Shown here one piece after another: positions 45,572 through 58,107 of a stretch of DNA of 64,000 bases. The notes under the pieces were generated by a model that was given only the letters and a program-made list of their open reading frames with translations, did not search any database and had not been told where the DNA came from. The stretch comes from Neorickettsia risticii str. Illinois (lineage in GTDB: Bacteria > Pseudomonadota > Alphaproteobacteria > Rickettsiales > Anaplasmataceae): NCBI RefSeq assembly GCF_000022525.1, contig NC_013009.1, positions 558,001 to 622,000 on the forward strand, read 5' to 3'. Made by a program: the position numbers and the translations under genes. The stretch's first letter is position 1, and every line of letters starts with the position of its first letter.

Positions 45572-46045
45572 TTACCTAAATTCCACACCCAAGATTTTAT
45601 AGGTTTTCTTACCACTCGGGAGATCTATTTCCACGATTTCACCAACCTCCTTATTCATTACTGCCTTTCCTATTGGTGAGGACACAGATATTTTTCCTTC
45701 CTTTATATCAGACTCGAGGTTACCTACAATTTGGTAGACCAAAACACTCTCATTTTCCATATTTTCTAGCGTCACGGAGGCACCAAATTTCACACGTTCG
45801 CCCGTAAACTGGGAAACATCTATCACTTCCGCTTCAGAAAGATGTAACTGCAATTCCCTTATTTTTCCTTCAACGAAACTTTGCTCCTTTCGGGCTTCAT
45901 GGTATTCAGCATTCTCAGAAAGATCACCTAATTCTCTAGCCTGAGCAACTGCAGCTATAACTGACGGCTTCACCACTTTGACAAGTTTCTCTAGTTCTTC
46001 CTGAAGCTTACAATACCCCTCCCTAGTGATAGGTAACTTTCTCAT
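45572..46045 (-). CDS. greA: Transcription elongation factor GreA
   Basis: GreA rescues backtracked RNA polymerase by stimulating transcript cleavage. The 157 residues begin MRKLPITREGYCKLQEELEK, then the coiled-coil with the acidic tip AQARELGDLSENAEYHEARK. The FKBP-like C-domain ends ISVSSPIGKAVMNKEVGEIV. ATG 46045 is chosen because GGGAGGG lies seven bases upstream; an earlier in-frame start would swallow it. The BioC/NDUFAF5-like gene follows with a 2-bp gap. Confidence 0.97.
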   Translation of the reverse strand: MRKLPITREGYCKLQEELEKLVKVVKPSVIAAVAQARELGDLSENAEYHEARKEQSFVEGKIRELQLHLSEAEVIDVSQFTGERVKFGASVTLENMENESVLVYQIVGNLESDIKEGKISVSSPIGKAVMNKEVGEIVEIDLPSGKKTYKILGVEFR

Positions 46046-46336
46046 CTTGTACCCTCCCAAAGACAAATATTATGCCAACAAAATAAAAGCAAGCGCCGTG
46101 ATTCTACATCAAAATCCTCTAAGAGTACACAAATCATGATTTCTCCGGGACTAAAATACTTAATAAAGGAGACGGTACACAGTTTCCCTATCAGGGATTT
46201 TGCCCCTCGTTAGGGCAAGTCTGTGCAGCAGAGAACTAACCAAAAAGGAATTTCGGCGTAAAATAAAGAACAGAAAAAGATTTCCAGCACAAAATTTTTG
46301 TAATACCATTTAGGCTTGTGTCGCTTTTTTGTGAGA

Positions 46337-47722
46337 ATGTCCGAGAAAGAGTTTGATGTAGTTGTCATAGGCGGTGGCCCTGCTGGATATGTGTGTAGTA
46401 TAAAAGCGGCACAACTCGGTATGAGGGTTGCATGTGTAGAAAAACGCACTTCTCTCGGTGGGACTTGTTTGAACGAGGGATGTATCCCTTCTAAAGCGCT
46501 ACTTCACTCGTCCTACGCTTACTACTCTGCTAAAAAGCACTTTGATGTTCTTGGTGTAGAATGCTCTGATGTAAAGTTGAACCTAACAAAAATGATGGAA
46601 AATAAATCCAGAATAGTGACGGAATTGTCCCAAGGCATCGAGTTTTTATTCAAGAAAAATAAGGTTACGCGGTTTACTGGAACGGGCAGCATAATAGACA
46701 ATGGTGATACAGAGAAAAAATCCATCATTATTGACAAAACTGAGATCATACACACAAAGTATGTTGTTCTTGCAACTGGTTCCGAGGCGGCTGAGCTTCC
46801 ATTTATAAGATGTGATGAGAAAAGCATCTTATCATCACGTGGAGCACTAGAACTGGACTCCGTGCCCAAAAGCATGATTATCGTTGGAGGAGGAGCAATA
46901 GGACTGGAAATGGCTTCCATTTGGTCAAGACTTGGCACTGAAGTCACCCTTATAGAATATGCGAACAGGATCGCAGCAACCTCAGATGGTGAAGTCAGCA
47001 ACTATCTTCTGAAATCACTAACAAAACAAGATATCAAGTTCTATCTCTCCAGTAGGATTACGGAGATAAAAAAAGAAAAGTTTCTTTCTGCAACCTTTGA
47101 GAAAGATGAAAAAATAGAAAGTATATCAGCAGAAAAAATTCTAGTCGCCGTTGGCAGGCGTCCATACTCAGCCAATATCGGTGTTGAGCTAGAGAAGAAC
47201 CCATCTGGTTTCATAAAGGTGGATAAGAATTTCCAAACCAGCATTCCTGGAATATATGCCATAGGGGATGTAATTCCAGGGGTAATGCTAGCCCACAAAG
47301 CCGAGGAAGAAGGGGTGGCTGTCGCGGAAATCCTAGCAGGTAGGACAGGCCACGTTGGATGGATTCCATCTGTGATATATACTCATCCAGAAGTTGCAAG
47401 TGTAGGGAAAACCGAAGAAGAATTGAAAGCCATAGGTGTAAAATACAAAGCCTCCAAATTTCCATTCGCAGCCAATAGTAGGGCTAAAACGACTAATGAC
47501 ACAGAAGGTTTTGTAAAGATGCTAGTAGATGAACACGACACCATACTTGGTGTGCACATAGTCGGAGCATCTGCCTCTTCACTTATCGCTGAAGCCGTCC
47601 TGGCAATGGAGTATGGTGCTTCAGCAGAGGATATCGCAAGGACCTGTCACTCCCACCCAGATCTAAACGAAGCAATGAAAGAAGCCGCCTTAGGAGCATT
47701 TTTCAAACCAATACACTCTTAA
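46337..47722 (+). CDS. lpdA: Dihydrolipoyl dehydrogenase
   Basis: This is the E3 flavoenzyme of the 2-oxoacid dehydrogenase complexes (pyruvate and 2-oxoglutarate); it reoxidises the lipoyl group and makes NADH. The 461 residues hold the FAD site VVVIGGGPAGYVCSIKA and the redox-active disulfide GGTCLNEGCIPSK (C44, C49). The NAD site is IIVGGGAIGLEMASIW, the second FAD motif is YAIGDVIPGVMLAHKAEEEG, and the catalytic His-Glu pair is in CHSHPDLNEAM. ATG 46337 is preferred over a TTG seven codons earlier. It is monocistronic and convergent with the next gene. Confidence 0.96.
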   Translation: MSEKEFDVVVIGGGPAGYVCSIKAAQLGMRVACVEKRTSLGGTCLNEGCIPSKALLHSSYAYYSAKKHFDVLGVECSDVKLNLTKMMENKSRIVTELSQGIEFLFKKNKVTRFTGTGSIIDNGDTEKKSIIIDKTEIIHTKYVVLATGSEAAELPFIRCDEKSILSSRGALELDSVPKSMIIVGGGAIGLEMASIWSRLGTEVTLIEYANRIAATSDGEVSNYLLKSLTKQDIKFYLSSRITEIKKEKFLSATFEKDEKIESISAEKILVAVGRRPYSANIGVELEKNPSGFIKVDKNFQTSIPGIYAIGDVIPGVMLAHKAEEEGVAVAEILAGRTGHVGWIPSVIYTHPEVASVGKTEEELKAIGVKYKASKFPFAANSRAKTTNDTEGFVKMLVDEHDTILGVHIVGASASSLIAEAVLAMEYGASAEDIARTCHSHPDLNEAMKEAALGAFFKPIHS

Positions 47723-47745
47723 GTAATCCCAGTTTGGAATTACTT
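47721..47745 (+). terminator. Hairpin at the lpdA end
   Basis: AAGTAAT and ATTACTT pair, extended by CC and GG with one bulge around a CAGTTT loop, directly at the lpdA stop and 10 bp before the convergent gene end. There is no U-run, so it may act in both directions only weakly. Confidence 0.35.
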
Positions 47746-47755
47746 GCTACATGTT

Positions 47756-48400
47756 TTACAGTCCGTTGGTGCAGTACGGGTTTGTTTGTTGTGTATCATA
47801 AAGCAATTTCTCCTCTCTCTCCGTCATCGTAGAAAGTGTTTCGGTCATAGAACTTTGGCTTGCAAGCACATCGTCTAGAACTGAATTCAGTTTGTCAACA
47901 TAGACTGATGATTCTCTACGGTCCACAACCGAAGAAAAAGAAGAAAATGACCCCAAAATAAAGAAAAAGACCATTAAGGCAGCATAGCCCGAAACTGCAA
48001 GCCTTCCCTCTTTGTAAAAAAAGGTAACAACTGTAACGCCAACAGTACTGATTACCTGAGCCAGTACTTCAGCAATGAAAATAGGTTGAATGCACCTGTT
48101 TAGCTTTTTCGACGGAACACTCCTATCTCTTGAAGGAGACAAAATTATACAAGCTTTTTCGTAGGCAGTTTTTATATTATTGCACGTACCACTTCTAGTA
48201 TAACTTACATAAAGTACAGACAAAGAAATAAAAACCTGCAGCAAAATGCTCGTCGCCAGGAGTATGTAAGTAACTTTTTTTTGCCCACGCACCATGCTCA
48301 AAGCCATGGCTGCGCCCCTCAACCCCGCCACAAACAAGACTTCTAGGAATACGCCAAAATACTTACTCTGTACGTTTTTCTTGCTTTTTGGATACTTCAT
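47756..48400 (-). CDS. Four-helix membrane protein, unknown function
   Basis: Not recognised. In 214 residues hydrophobic segments occur at about 15-37, 44-66, 106-128 and 134-156. A Cys-containing loop lies between helices 2 and 3 (TCNNIKTAYEKACIILSPS), and a helical tail of about 55 residues ends in TNPYCTNGL. The N-terminus is basic (KYPKSKKNVQSK). It starts 2 bp after the typA stop and is probably on the same transcript. No motif suggests transport or catalysis. Confidence 0.7.
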   Translation of the reverse strand: MKYPKSKKNVQSKYFGVFLEVLFVAGLRGAAMALSMVRGQKKVTYILLATSILLQVFISLSVLYVSYTRSGTCNNIKTAYEKACIILSPSRDRSVPSKKLNRCIQPIFIAEVLAQVISTVGVTVVTFFYKEGRLAVSGYAALMVFFFILGSFSSFSSVVDRRESSVYVDKLNSVLDDVLASQSSMTETLSTMTEREEKLLYDTQQTNPYCTNGL

Positions 48401-48402
48401 CT

Positions 48403-50193
48403 TTAGATGTTCCGTTTTTTCCTCATATTGGGATCCAATACCTTTTTACGCAACCTCAGAGACAATGGTGTCACTTCAACAAGCTCATCATCGTTAATAT
48501 AAGCCATCATTTCTTCTAACGTCATCAGCAGGGGTGGACTAAGCCTAACCGCCTCATCACTACCGGCAGCACGAATATTGGTTAGCTGCTTACCCTTGAG
48601 GACATTTACATCAAGGTCATTACCTCTGTTGTGCTCACCCACTATCATTCCACAGTAGACTGGATCCTGTGGTTTTACAAACATTATGCCCCTATCCTGT
48701 AAATTGAAGAGTGCATAAGCAACAGCCTCACCTTGTCCATTCGATACCAAAACACCATTAGATCTACTATCTATTTTCCCAGAGTATGGTGCATACCCAT
48801 AAAATACTTTATTCAGTATACCACTTCCTCTCGTATCTGAGAAGAACTTACCATGATATCCAATCAACGAACGTGCAGGAATATGATATACCAACCTCAC
48901 CCTTCCTCCCGGATAGTTTTCCATCGATTGCATGATCCCTTTCTTTGTGTTTAGGGTCTCCATTACTATCCCTGCGTATTCTTCATCCATATCGATTGTA
49001 AGCTCTTCGATCGGCTCCATTTTTTGACCATTCTCGTCGATTTTTATCACTACCTTTGGCCGTGAAACAGATAATTCAAAGCCCTCTTTTCTCATGTTCT
49101 CGATTAGAACACCGAGCTGTAATTCCCCACGTCCCATAACTTCAAATTGCCCTTCTCCTTTTTCTTCCATTTTTATGGAAACGTTTGTCTTTATCTCTTG
49201 TAGGAGGCGTGCCAAAATCATACGAGAAGTTAGTTTATTTCCCTCTTTACCAGTGAAAGGAGAAGTATTGACAGAGATGTTTATGGAGATGGTAGCAGGA
49301 TCAATTGGAATAGCATTAATTGGTATACCTACGGACGGATCACATACAGTATCAGTGACCGATGTATCTGCGAAACCAGCAATAGCAATTATTTCGCCTG
49401 CTTCTGCGTTTTCAACAACCTTCTTCACCATGCCTTCAAAAATTTGCAACTTAGTTATGCGGGAATTCTCTAACAATTCCCCATTCAAATTTATTGCCTT
49501 TACGAGTGCATTCACTGAAATAGAACCCTGCTCTATCTTGCCAATTAAAATCCTTCCAAGGAAATTGTCATTTTCAAGCATCGTAACAAGCATTGAAAAA
49601 GGTGCCTCTCTATCATATTTCCGGACAGGGGTGTACTCTATTACTGTTTCCAACAGTGGGACGAGGCTTTCTCGCTGATCATTGAGATCACGGACACACC
49701 AACCGTCTCTGCCAGATGCATACAAAACCGGAAAATCTAGTTGCTCATCATCCGCTTCCAGAGCGAGAAAAAGGTCAGATATTTCATTGATGACCTCTTC
49801 AATTCTCCTATCTGGACGATCAACTTTGTTTATTATCACTATAGGCCTCAATCCTACCTTAAGCGCCTTTGAGAGGACAAACTTTGTTTGCGGCATAACA
49901 CCCTCCGCACTATCAACGAGTAGCATAACAGAGTCCACCATTGACAGGATGCGCTCTACCTCACCTCCAAAATCTGAGTGTCCTGGTGTATCTATCAGAT
50001 TGATTTTCACATCCCCATAAGATACGGAAGCAACTTTTGAGAACATTGTAATACCACGTTTCTGTTCCAATGGATTCCTATCCATGCCGACTTCATCCAA
50101 GACATTTGCCTGCCTTAGCAGATTATTAGTTAACGTTGTTTTTCCGTGATCCACGTGAGCAATTACGGCTATGTTTAGAGTCTTGTTATTCAT
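48403..50193 (-). CDS. typA: Ribosome-associated GTPase TypA/BipA
   Basis: TypA is a translational GTPase related to EF-G, important for 50S assembly and stress growth. The 596 residues open NIAVIAHVDHGKTTLTNNLL (G1), with DTPGHSDFGGEVERIL (G3), IINKVDRPDRR (G4) and the family's C-terminal part SLIGYHGKFFSDTRGSGILN and VKPQDPVYCGMIVGEHNRGN. The full length is typical. Its end is 2 bp from the start of the four-helix membrane protein gene. The divergent polA start lies about 320 bp upstream. Confidence 0.97.
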   Translation of the reverse strand: MNNKTLNIAVIAHVDHGKTTLTNNLLRQANVLDEVGMDRNPLEQKRGITMFSKVASVSYGDVKINLIDTPGHSDFGGEVERILSMVDSVMLLVDSAEGVMPQTKFVLSKALKVGLRPIVIINKVDRPDRRIEEVINEISDLFLALEADDEQLDFPVLYASGRDGWCVRDLNDQRESLVPLLETVIEYTPVRKYDREAPFSMLVTMLENDNFLGRILIGKIEQGSISVNALVKAINLNGELLENSRITKLQIFEGMVKKVVENAEAGEIIAIAGFADTSVTDTVCDPSVGIPINAIPIDPATISINISVNTSPFTGKEGNKLTSRMILARLLQEIKTNVSIKMEEKGEGQFEVMGRGELQLGVLIENMRKEGFELSVSRPKVVIKIDENGQKMEPIEELTIDMDEEYAGIVMETLNTKKGIMQSMENYPGGRVRLVYHIPARSLIGYHGKFFSDTRGSGILNKVFYGYAPYSGKIDSRSNGVLVSNGQGEAVAYALFNLQDRGIMFVKPQDPVYCGMIVGEHNRGNDLDVNVLKGKQLTNIRAAGSDEAVRLSPPLLMTLEEMMAYINDDELVEVTPLSLRLRKKVLDPNMRKKRNI

Positions 50194-50514
50194 ATAAACC
50201 CAGGGCTACTCGTGGAATTATAGCATAAATAATATTGAGGACACCGAGATTTCATATCAAGATGCTATTTTTTTTACAAAAAATTACGTGAGCAAATACA
50301 GTAGCTTGGGAACACACTAAATCTTGAAAAGCACACACAACGCATCGCCGAGAAGAATAAAATAATTAAGAAACTAAAAAACCTTCCTTAAATTGAGACA
50401 GTTTCATCAAATGATGAGCCAACAGTACAAGTCACTAATCCTATACAGTATAAAACGTGACTAACCATTCATATGTAGTACAATTCACACTCTGATACTA
50501 GGGAAAGGTACTCA
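50194..50514. other. Divergent promoter region between typA and polA
   Basis: These 321 AT-rich bases hold no gene. They must carry the start signals of typA (leftward) and polA (rightward). polA has AAAGG six bases before its ATG. TATAAA-like and TACAAT-like stretches near 50448 and 50480 are possible -10 elements of polA, but no clear -35 was seen. Confidence 0.4.
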
Positions 50515-52965
50515 ATGTCTGAAACCTTAATGATAATAGACGCATACAACTTCCTTTTCAGTGCGTACTTTGCTCTGCCAAACCTTACACATAATGAACT
50601 GCCAGTGGGGGCGGTATACGGTTTCCTAAACATATTGCTAAAACACCTTCGAACCAAACCAGAATATTTAGTGGTTGCACTGGATAATGGCAAATCCACA
50701 TTTAGGGAGACTATATACAACAATTACAAAGCAAACAGACCTCCAGTTCCTGGAAACCTGACCCCACAGTTCGCTCTTCTTAGGGAATGCGTAGATGTTT
50801 TAAATCTTAATCCACTCGAAATTGAAGGGTTTGAAGCTGATGATATCATAGCAACTCTGGTAAGAAAGTTTTCTAAAAGTGACCTAAAAATAAAAATACT
50901 CTCGACTGACAAGGATCTTATGCAACTTGTAAGTGAGAATGTACATGTCATAAATCCGATAAAGAACAGGATCATAGGGGTTAACGAAGTTAAGGAAAAA
51001 TTTGGTGTATTTCCAACACAAATGACGGATTTTCTCTCCCTCGTTGGTGACACATCTGATAATATTCCAGGAGTACCTGGAATTGGTGTGAAAACAGCTG
51101 CAAAACTTCTTAACACATTCGGTGCAATAGACAACTTCAGACTTAACGAAGTTTCACCAGCAAGAATTAAAGAAAGTCTTCTTAGACATCACGGTCAGCT
51201 TACGCTATCAAGGAAACTGGTCTCGCTTGTAGATGATATAAACATTCAGTGTTCCCTCGATTGCATACGCTATCAGCAACAAGACGGTACAAAACTATTA
51301 GCCTTTCTAGAAAAATATGGCTTTAAAAACCTTATTCCAAAGCTAGTCAAAAGTACTCCTAAACAGTCACTACATGTTACAAAATCAACAAATAAAATCA
51401 ATGATTTTAGTCTTAGTGCCAAATATGAAGGCCAGATAACCATTTATAAAAATGGAAAAGAAATCATTTTTAGTACACGAGAAACCTCAATCGTAGGAGA
51501 TCTAAACACGGTCCAAGACCTACTTACAGATCAATCAATAAAGAAAATTTTTCATAGTGACAACATACCACACCCCGACCCTGCAAATGAATCTTTTGAG
51601 GATCTAAAGGTAATCGCTTATCCTCTGAATACTTTGAACACAGATCTTGAGTACTTGTTCTCACACTACCTTGGAGAAACTTCTCCAGAAGCATTTCATA
51701 AAAGACTAAATGAACTTTATGACAAACTACGCAATGCAATGTTCACAGAAAAGGTATTGACTCTCTACTATAAGGTGGACAAACCTCTGATTAATGTCAT
51801 AAAACACATGGAAAAAAATGGCATATCCCTGGATGTAGAACAACTCCTCTCACTATCTACGCAAATATCAGGTAAATTAGAGGAGATAGAAAACAAGATT
51901 TTTGATACTGCCGGAAAGACTTTTTCTCTGCAATCACCGAAGCAACTCGGGAAGGTATTATTCGAAGAAATGCAGATACCTGTGCAGAAAAAGTTAAAAA
52001 CTGGTTTGTCCAGTACAGACAACGAAGTGTTAACTAGCCTGAGTAGTCAGGGGTATGAGATCGCAGATTACCTTCTCTCTTGGAGACACTATATTAAGCT
52101 GAAAACTGCGTATATAGATCCACTTCTTCTTAAGGTAAATCCCAGCGAAAAAAAACATCGTATCTCCACTACCTATTCCACAACACTTACACTTACAGGC
52201 AGGTTGAGCTCGTCGAATCCAAATCTTCAAAACATACCAAGAGAAAAAAACATACGAAAAATTTTTACAGCAAAAGAAGGACATTATTTTTTATGTGCAG
52301 ATTACTCTCAGATTGAACTAAGGATTCTTGCATACATCGCAAACGTAGAGCGTTTGAAATGCGCTCTTGCCAGTGGCACAGATCTACACACACTTACAGC
52401 AAGTCAAATTTTTAAAACGGATAAAATTACACCAAATTTGCGCAACAAAGCCAAGGCAGTGAATTTCGGCATAGTCTACGGAATAACAAACTTCGGACTA
52501 TCAAAACAGCTCGCGATCTCAAAAGAGGAAGCAGCCTCATACATACAAAAATATTTCGATGAGTATCCAGAAATCAAAAGCTATATGAATCACATAAGAA
52601 ATCAAGCAAAAAAAGATACTTACGTCAAAACGATAATGAACCGTAAATGTCCCATTCAAAATATAAATAGCGATAATCGTGCGATCTCACTCATAGCAGA
52701 GAGGTCTGCTATAAATGCTCCTATACAGGGTACTGCCGCAGATATAATACGCGCAGCAATGGTTCGAATGGCACAAGAAAAAGAACTACTCTCACATATG
52801 GTAATGCAAGTACACGACGAGCTTGTATTCGAGCTCGAAACAGATGCAATCCAACAACTAGCAAAAAAAATAAAGCAAATAATGGAAGAACCCCACGGAA
52901 TACCACTCTTAGTAGAGCTGAAACACGGGCCAAACCTCGGAGAACTGGAGGTATTAAAACTATAG
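50515..52965 (+). CDS. polA: DNA polymerase I with a degenerate proofreading domain
   Basis: PolA fills gaps after primer removal and in repair. The 816 residues start with the 5' nuclease (LMIIDAYNFLFSAYFALP, EGFEADDIIATL, GDTSDNIPGVPGIGVKTA). Residues of roughly 295-430 form a short middle domain in which I find no DxE or other 3'-5' exonuclease motifs. The polymerase follows with motif A CADYSQIELRILAY (about 595), the O-helix KAVNFGIVYGI (about 645) and motif C MQVHDELVFELE (about 767). The enzyme therefore probably polymerises without proofreading, as in several other bacteria. It ends about 100 bp from convergent coxC. Confidence 0.95.
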   Translation: MSETLMIIDAYNFLFSAYFALPNLTHNELPVGAVYGFLNILLKHLRTKPEYLVVALDNGKSTFRETIYNNYKANRPPVPGNLTPQFALLRECVDVLNLNPLEIEGFEADDIIATLVRKFSKSDLKIKILSTDKDLMQLVSENVHVINPIKNRIIGVNEVKEKFGVFPTQMTDFLSLVGDTSDNIPGVPGIGVKTAAKLLNTFGAIDNFRLNEVSPARIKESLLRHHGQLTLSRKLVSLVDDINIQCSLDCIRYQQQDGTKLLAFLEKYGFKNLIPKLVKSTPKQSLHVTKSTNKINDFSLSAKYEGQITIYKNGKEIIFSTRETSIVGDLNTVQDLLTDQSIKKIFHSDNIPHPDPANESFEDLKVIAYPLNTLNTDLEYLFSHYLGETSPEAFHKRLNELYDKLRNAMFTEKVLTLYYKVDKPLINVIKHMEKNGISLDVEQLLSLSTQISGKLEEIENKIFDTAGKTFSLQSPKQLGKVLFEEMQIPVQKKLKTGLSSTDNEVLTSLSSQGYEIADYLLSWRHYIKLKTAYIDPLLLKVNPSEKKHRISTTYSTTLTLTGRLSSSNPNLQNIPREKNIRKIFTAKEGHYFLCADYSQIELRILAYIANVERLKCALASGTDLHTLTASQIFKTDKITPNLRNKAKAVNFGIVYGITNFGLSKQLAISKEEAASYIQKYFDEYPEIKSYMNHIRNQAKKDTYVKTIMNRKCPIQNINSDNRAISLIAERSAINAPIQGTAADIIRAAMVRMAQEKELLSHMVMQVHDELVFELETDAIQQLAKKIKQIMEEPHGIPLLVELKHGPNLGELEVLKL

Positions 52966-52992
52966 CAAAACTCCTGAACCCAAAAAGAGCCG

Positions 52993-53024
52993 AGCCCTAC
53001 AACACGCAGGGCAAGGAAAATCAA
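52993..53024 (-). terminator. Possible terminator of coxC
   Basis: GCCCT (52994-52998) and AGGGC (53008-53012) form a 5-bp stem with a 9-base loop in the coxC-polA convergent spacer. Read on the minus strand it is followed, about ten bases on, by CTTTTTG. The stem is short and the U-run is offset. Confidence 0.35.
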
Positions 53025-53064
53025 CTAGAAGACACGTATCCAGCGCCTGATGCATCAGTGCAGA

Positions 53065-53886
53065 CTAAAAAGTTACACTCAGCCAGTACAAAAATACAAA
53101 GAGCAAAAGCCAGACTACATCAACAAAGTGCCAATACCAAGCAGCAAACTCAAGCCCCAAATGATTTTGAGCAGTGAATTGTCCAGCTCTGGCGCGAAAG
53201 TAGCAGACTGCAAGGAAAACCGTACCAATAACCACATGAAGCCCATGGAAACCGGTAGCTATATAGAAGTTAGATGAGTAAATCGCCTTATAACCTTCCT
53301 CAGCAAGAGCGAAAGTAGAATGGTAATATTCGTAGCCCTGCAGGCAAGTAAAAATCAAACCAAGCACCACGGTATACAAGAGCCCTCTGACAACGCCGTC
53401 GTTATCACCCTTAAGTACAGAACGATGCGCCCAAGTCACAGAAGCACCTGAGAGAAGAAGAATCATCGTGTTAAGAAATGGCAAATTCCACGGATTGACA
53501 GCTAAAATACCCTCAGGAGGCCAAGCCAATCTGACTCCAGGCCAGGGACCATCCATAACATATGCTGGGTCAAGCCAAGCCTTGAATATCGACCAGAAAA
53601 ACGTAAAAAAGAACATCACCTCCGTAAAGAGGAACAACACCATTCCTATCCTCAATCCTCTCCGAACAATGGAGGTATGCGCTTTACCTGTGACACCTTC
53701 AGCTATAACATCACGCCACCAGTAAAACATACAAGCCAAAAGGAGCCCTGTGCAAGAAAAAAGCGCAAATTGGCTATAGGGAAACGAATGCATGAAAAAC
53801 GCAGCCGACGCAAGCATCCCAAAAGAAGAAGCAGCTGTAAAAATAGGCCAGGGACTAGGATTCAAAACATGGAAACCACCACTCAT
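53065..53886 (-). CDS. coxC: Cytochrome c oxidase subunit III
   Basis: Subunit III is the non-catalytic third core subunit, with seven helices, that stabilises O2 delivery and turnover. The 273 residues begin HVLNPSPWPIFTAASSFG and contain ITGHKA-like basic loops, then FTEVMFFFTFFWSIFKAWLD with its conserved Glu, and FYIATGFHGLHVVIGTVFL and AWYWHFVDVVWLLLFVF at the end. It is far from coxBA, at the other end of the window and 35 bp after rpoC on the same strand, so it may be read from the rpoBC message. ATG 53886 is chosen over a TTG two codons upstream. Confidence 0.96.
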   Translation of the reverse strand: MSGGFHVLNPSPWPIFTAASSFGMLASAAFFMHSFPYSQFALFSCTGLLLACMFYWWRDVIAEGVTGKAHTSIVRRGLRIGMVLFLFTEVMFFFTFFWSIFKAWLDPAYVMDGPWPGVRLAWPPEGILAVNPWNLPFLNTMILLLSGASVTWAHRSVLKGDNDGVVRGLLYTVVLGLIFTCLQGYEYYHSTFALAEEGYKAIYSSNFYIATGFHGLHVVIGTVFLAVCYFRARAGQFTAQNHLGLEFAAWYWHFVDVVWLLLFVFLYWLSVTF

Positions 53887-53921
53887 ATTCAACTACACCT
53901 CGAAAAACAACAAACAGCACA

Positions 53922-58068
<4,147 letters not shown>

Positions 58069-58107
58069 CTATAGAAATCGAAAGCAAATATTATTTTTAA
58101 TCAACTA

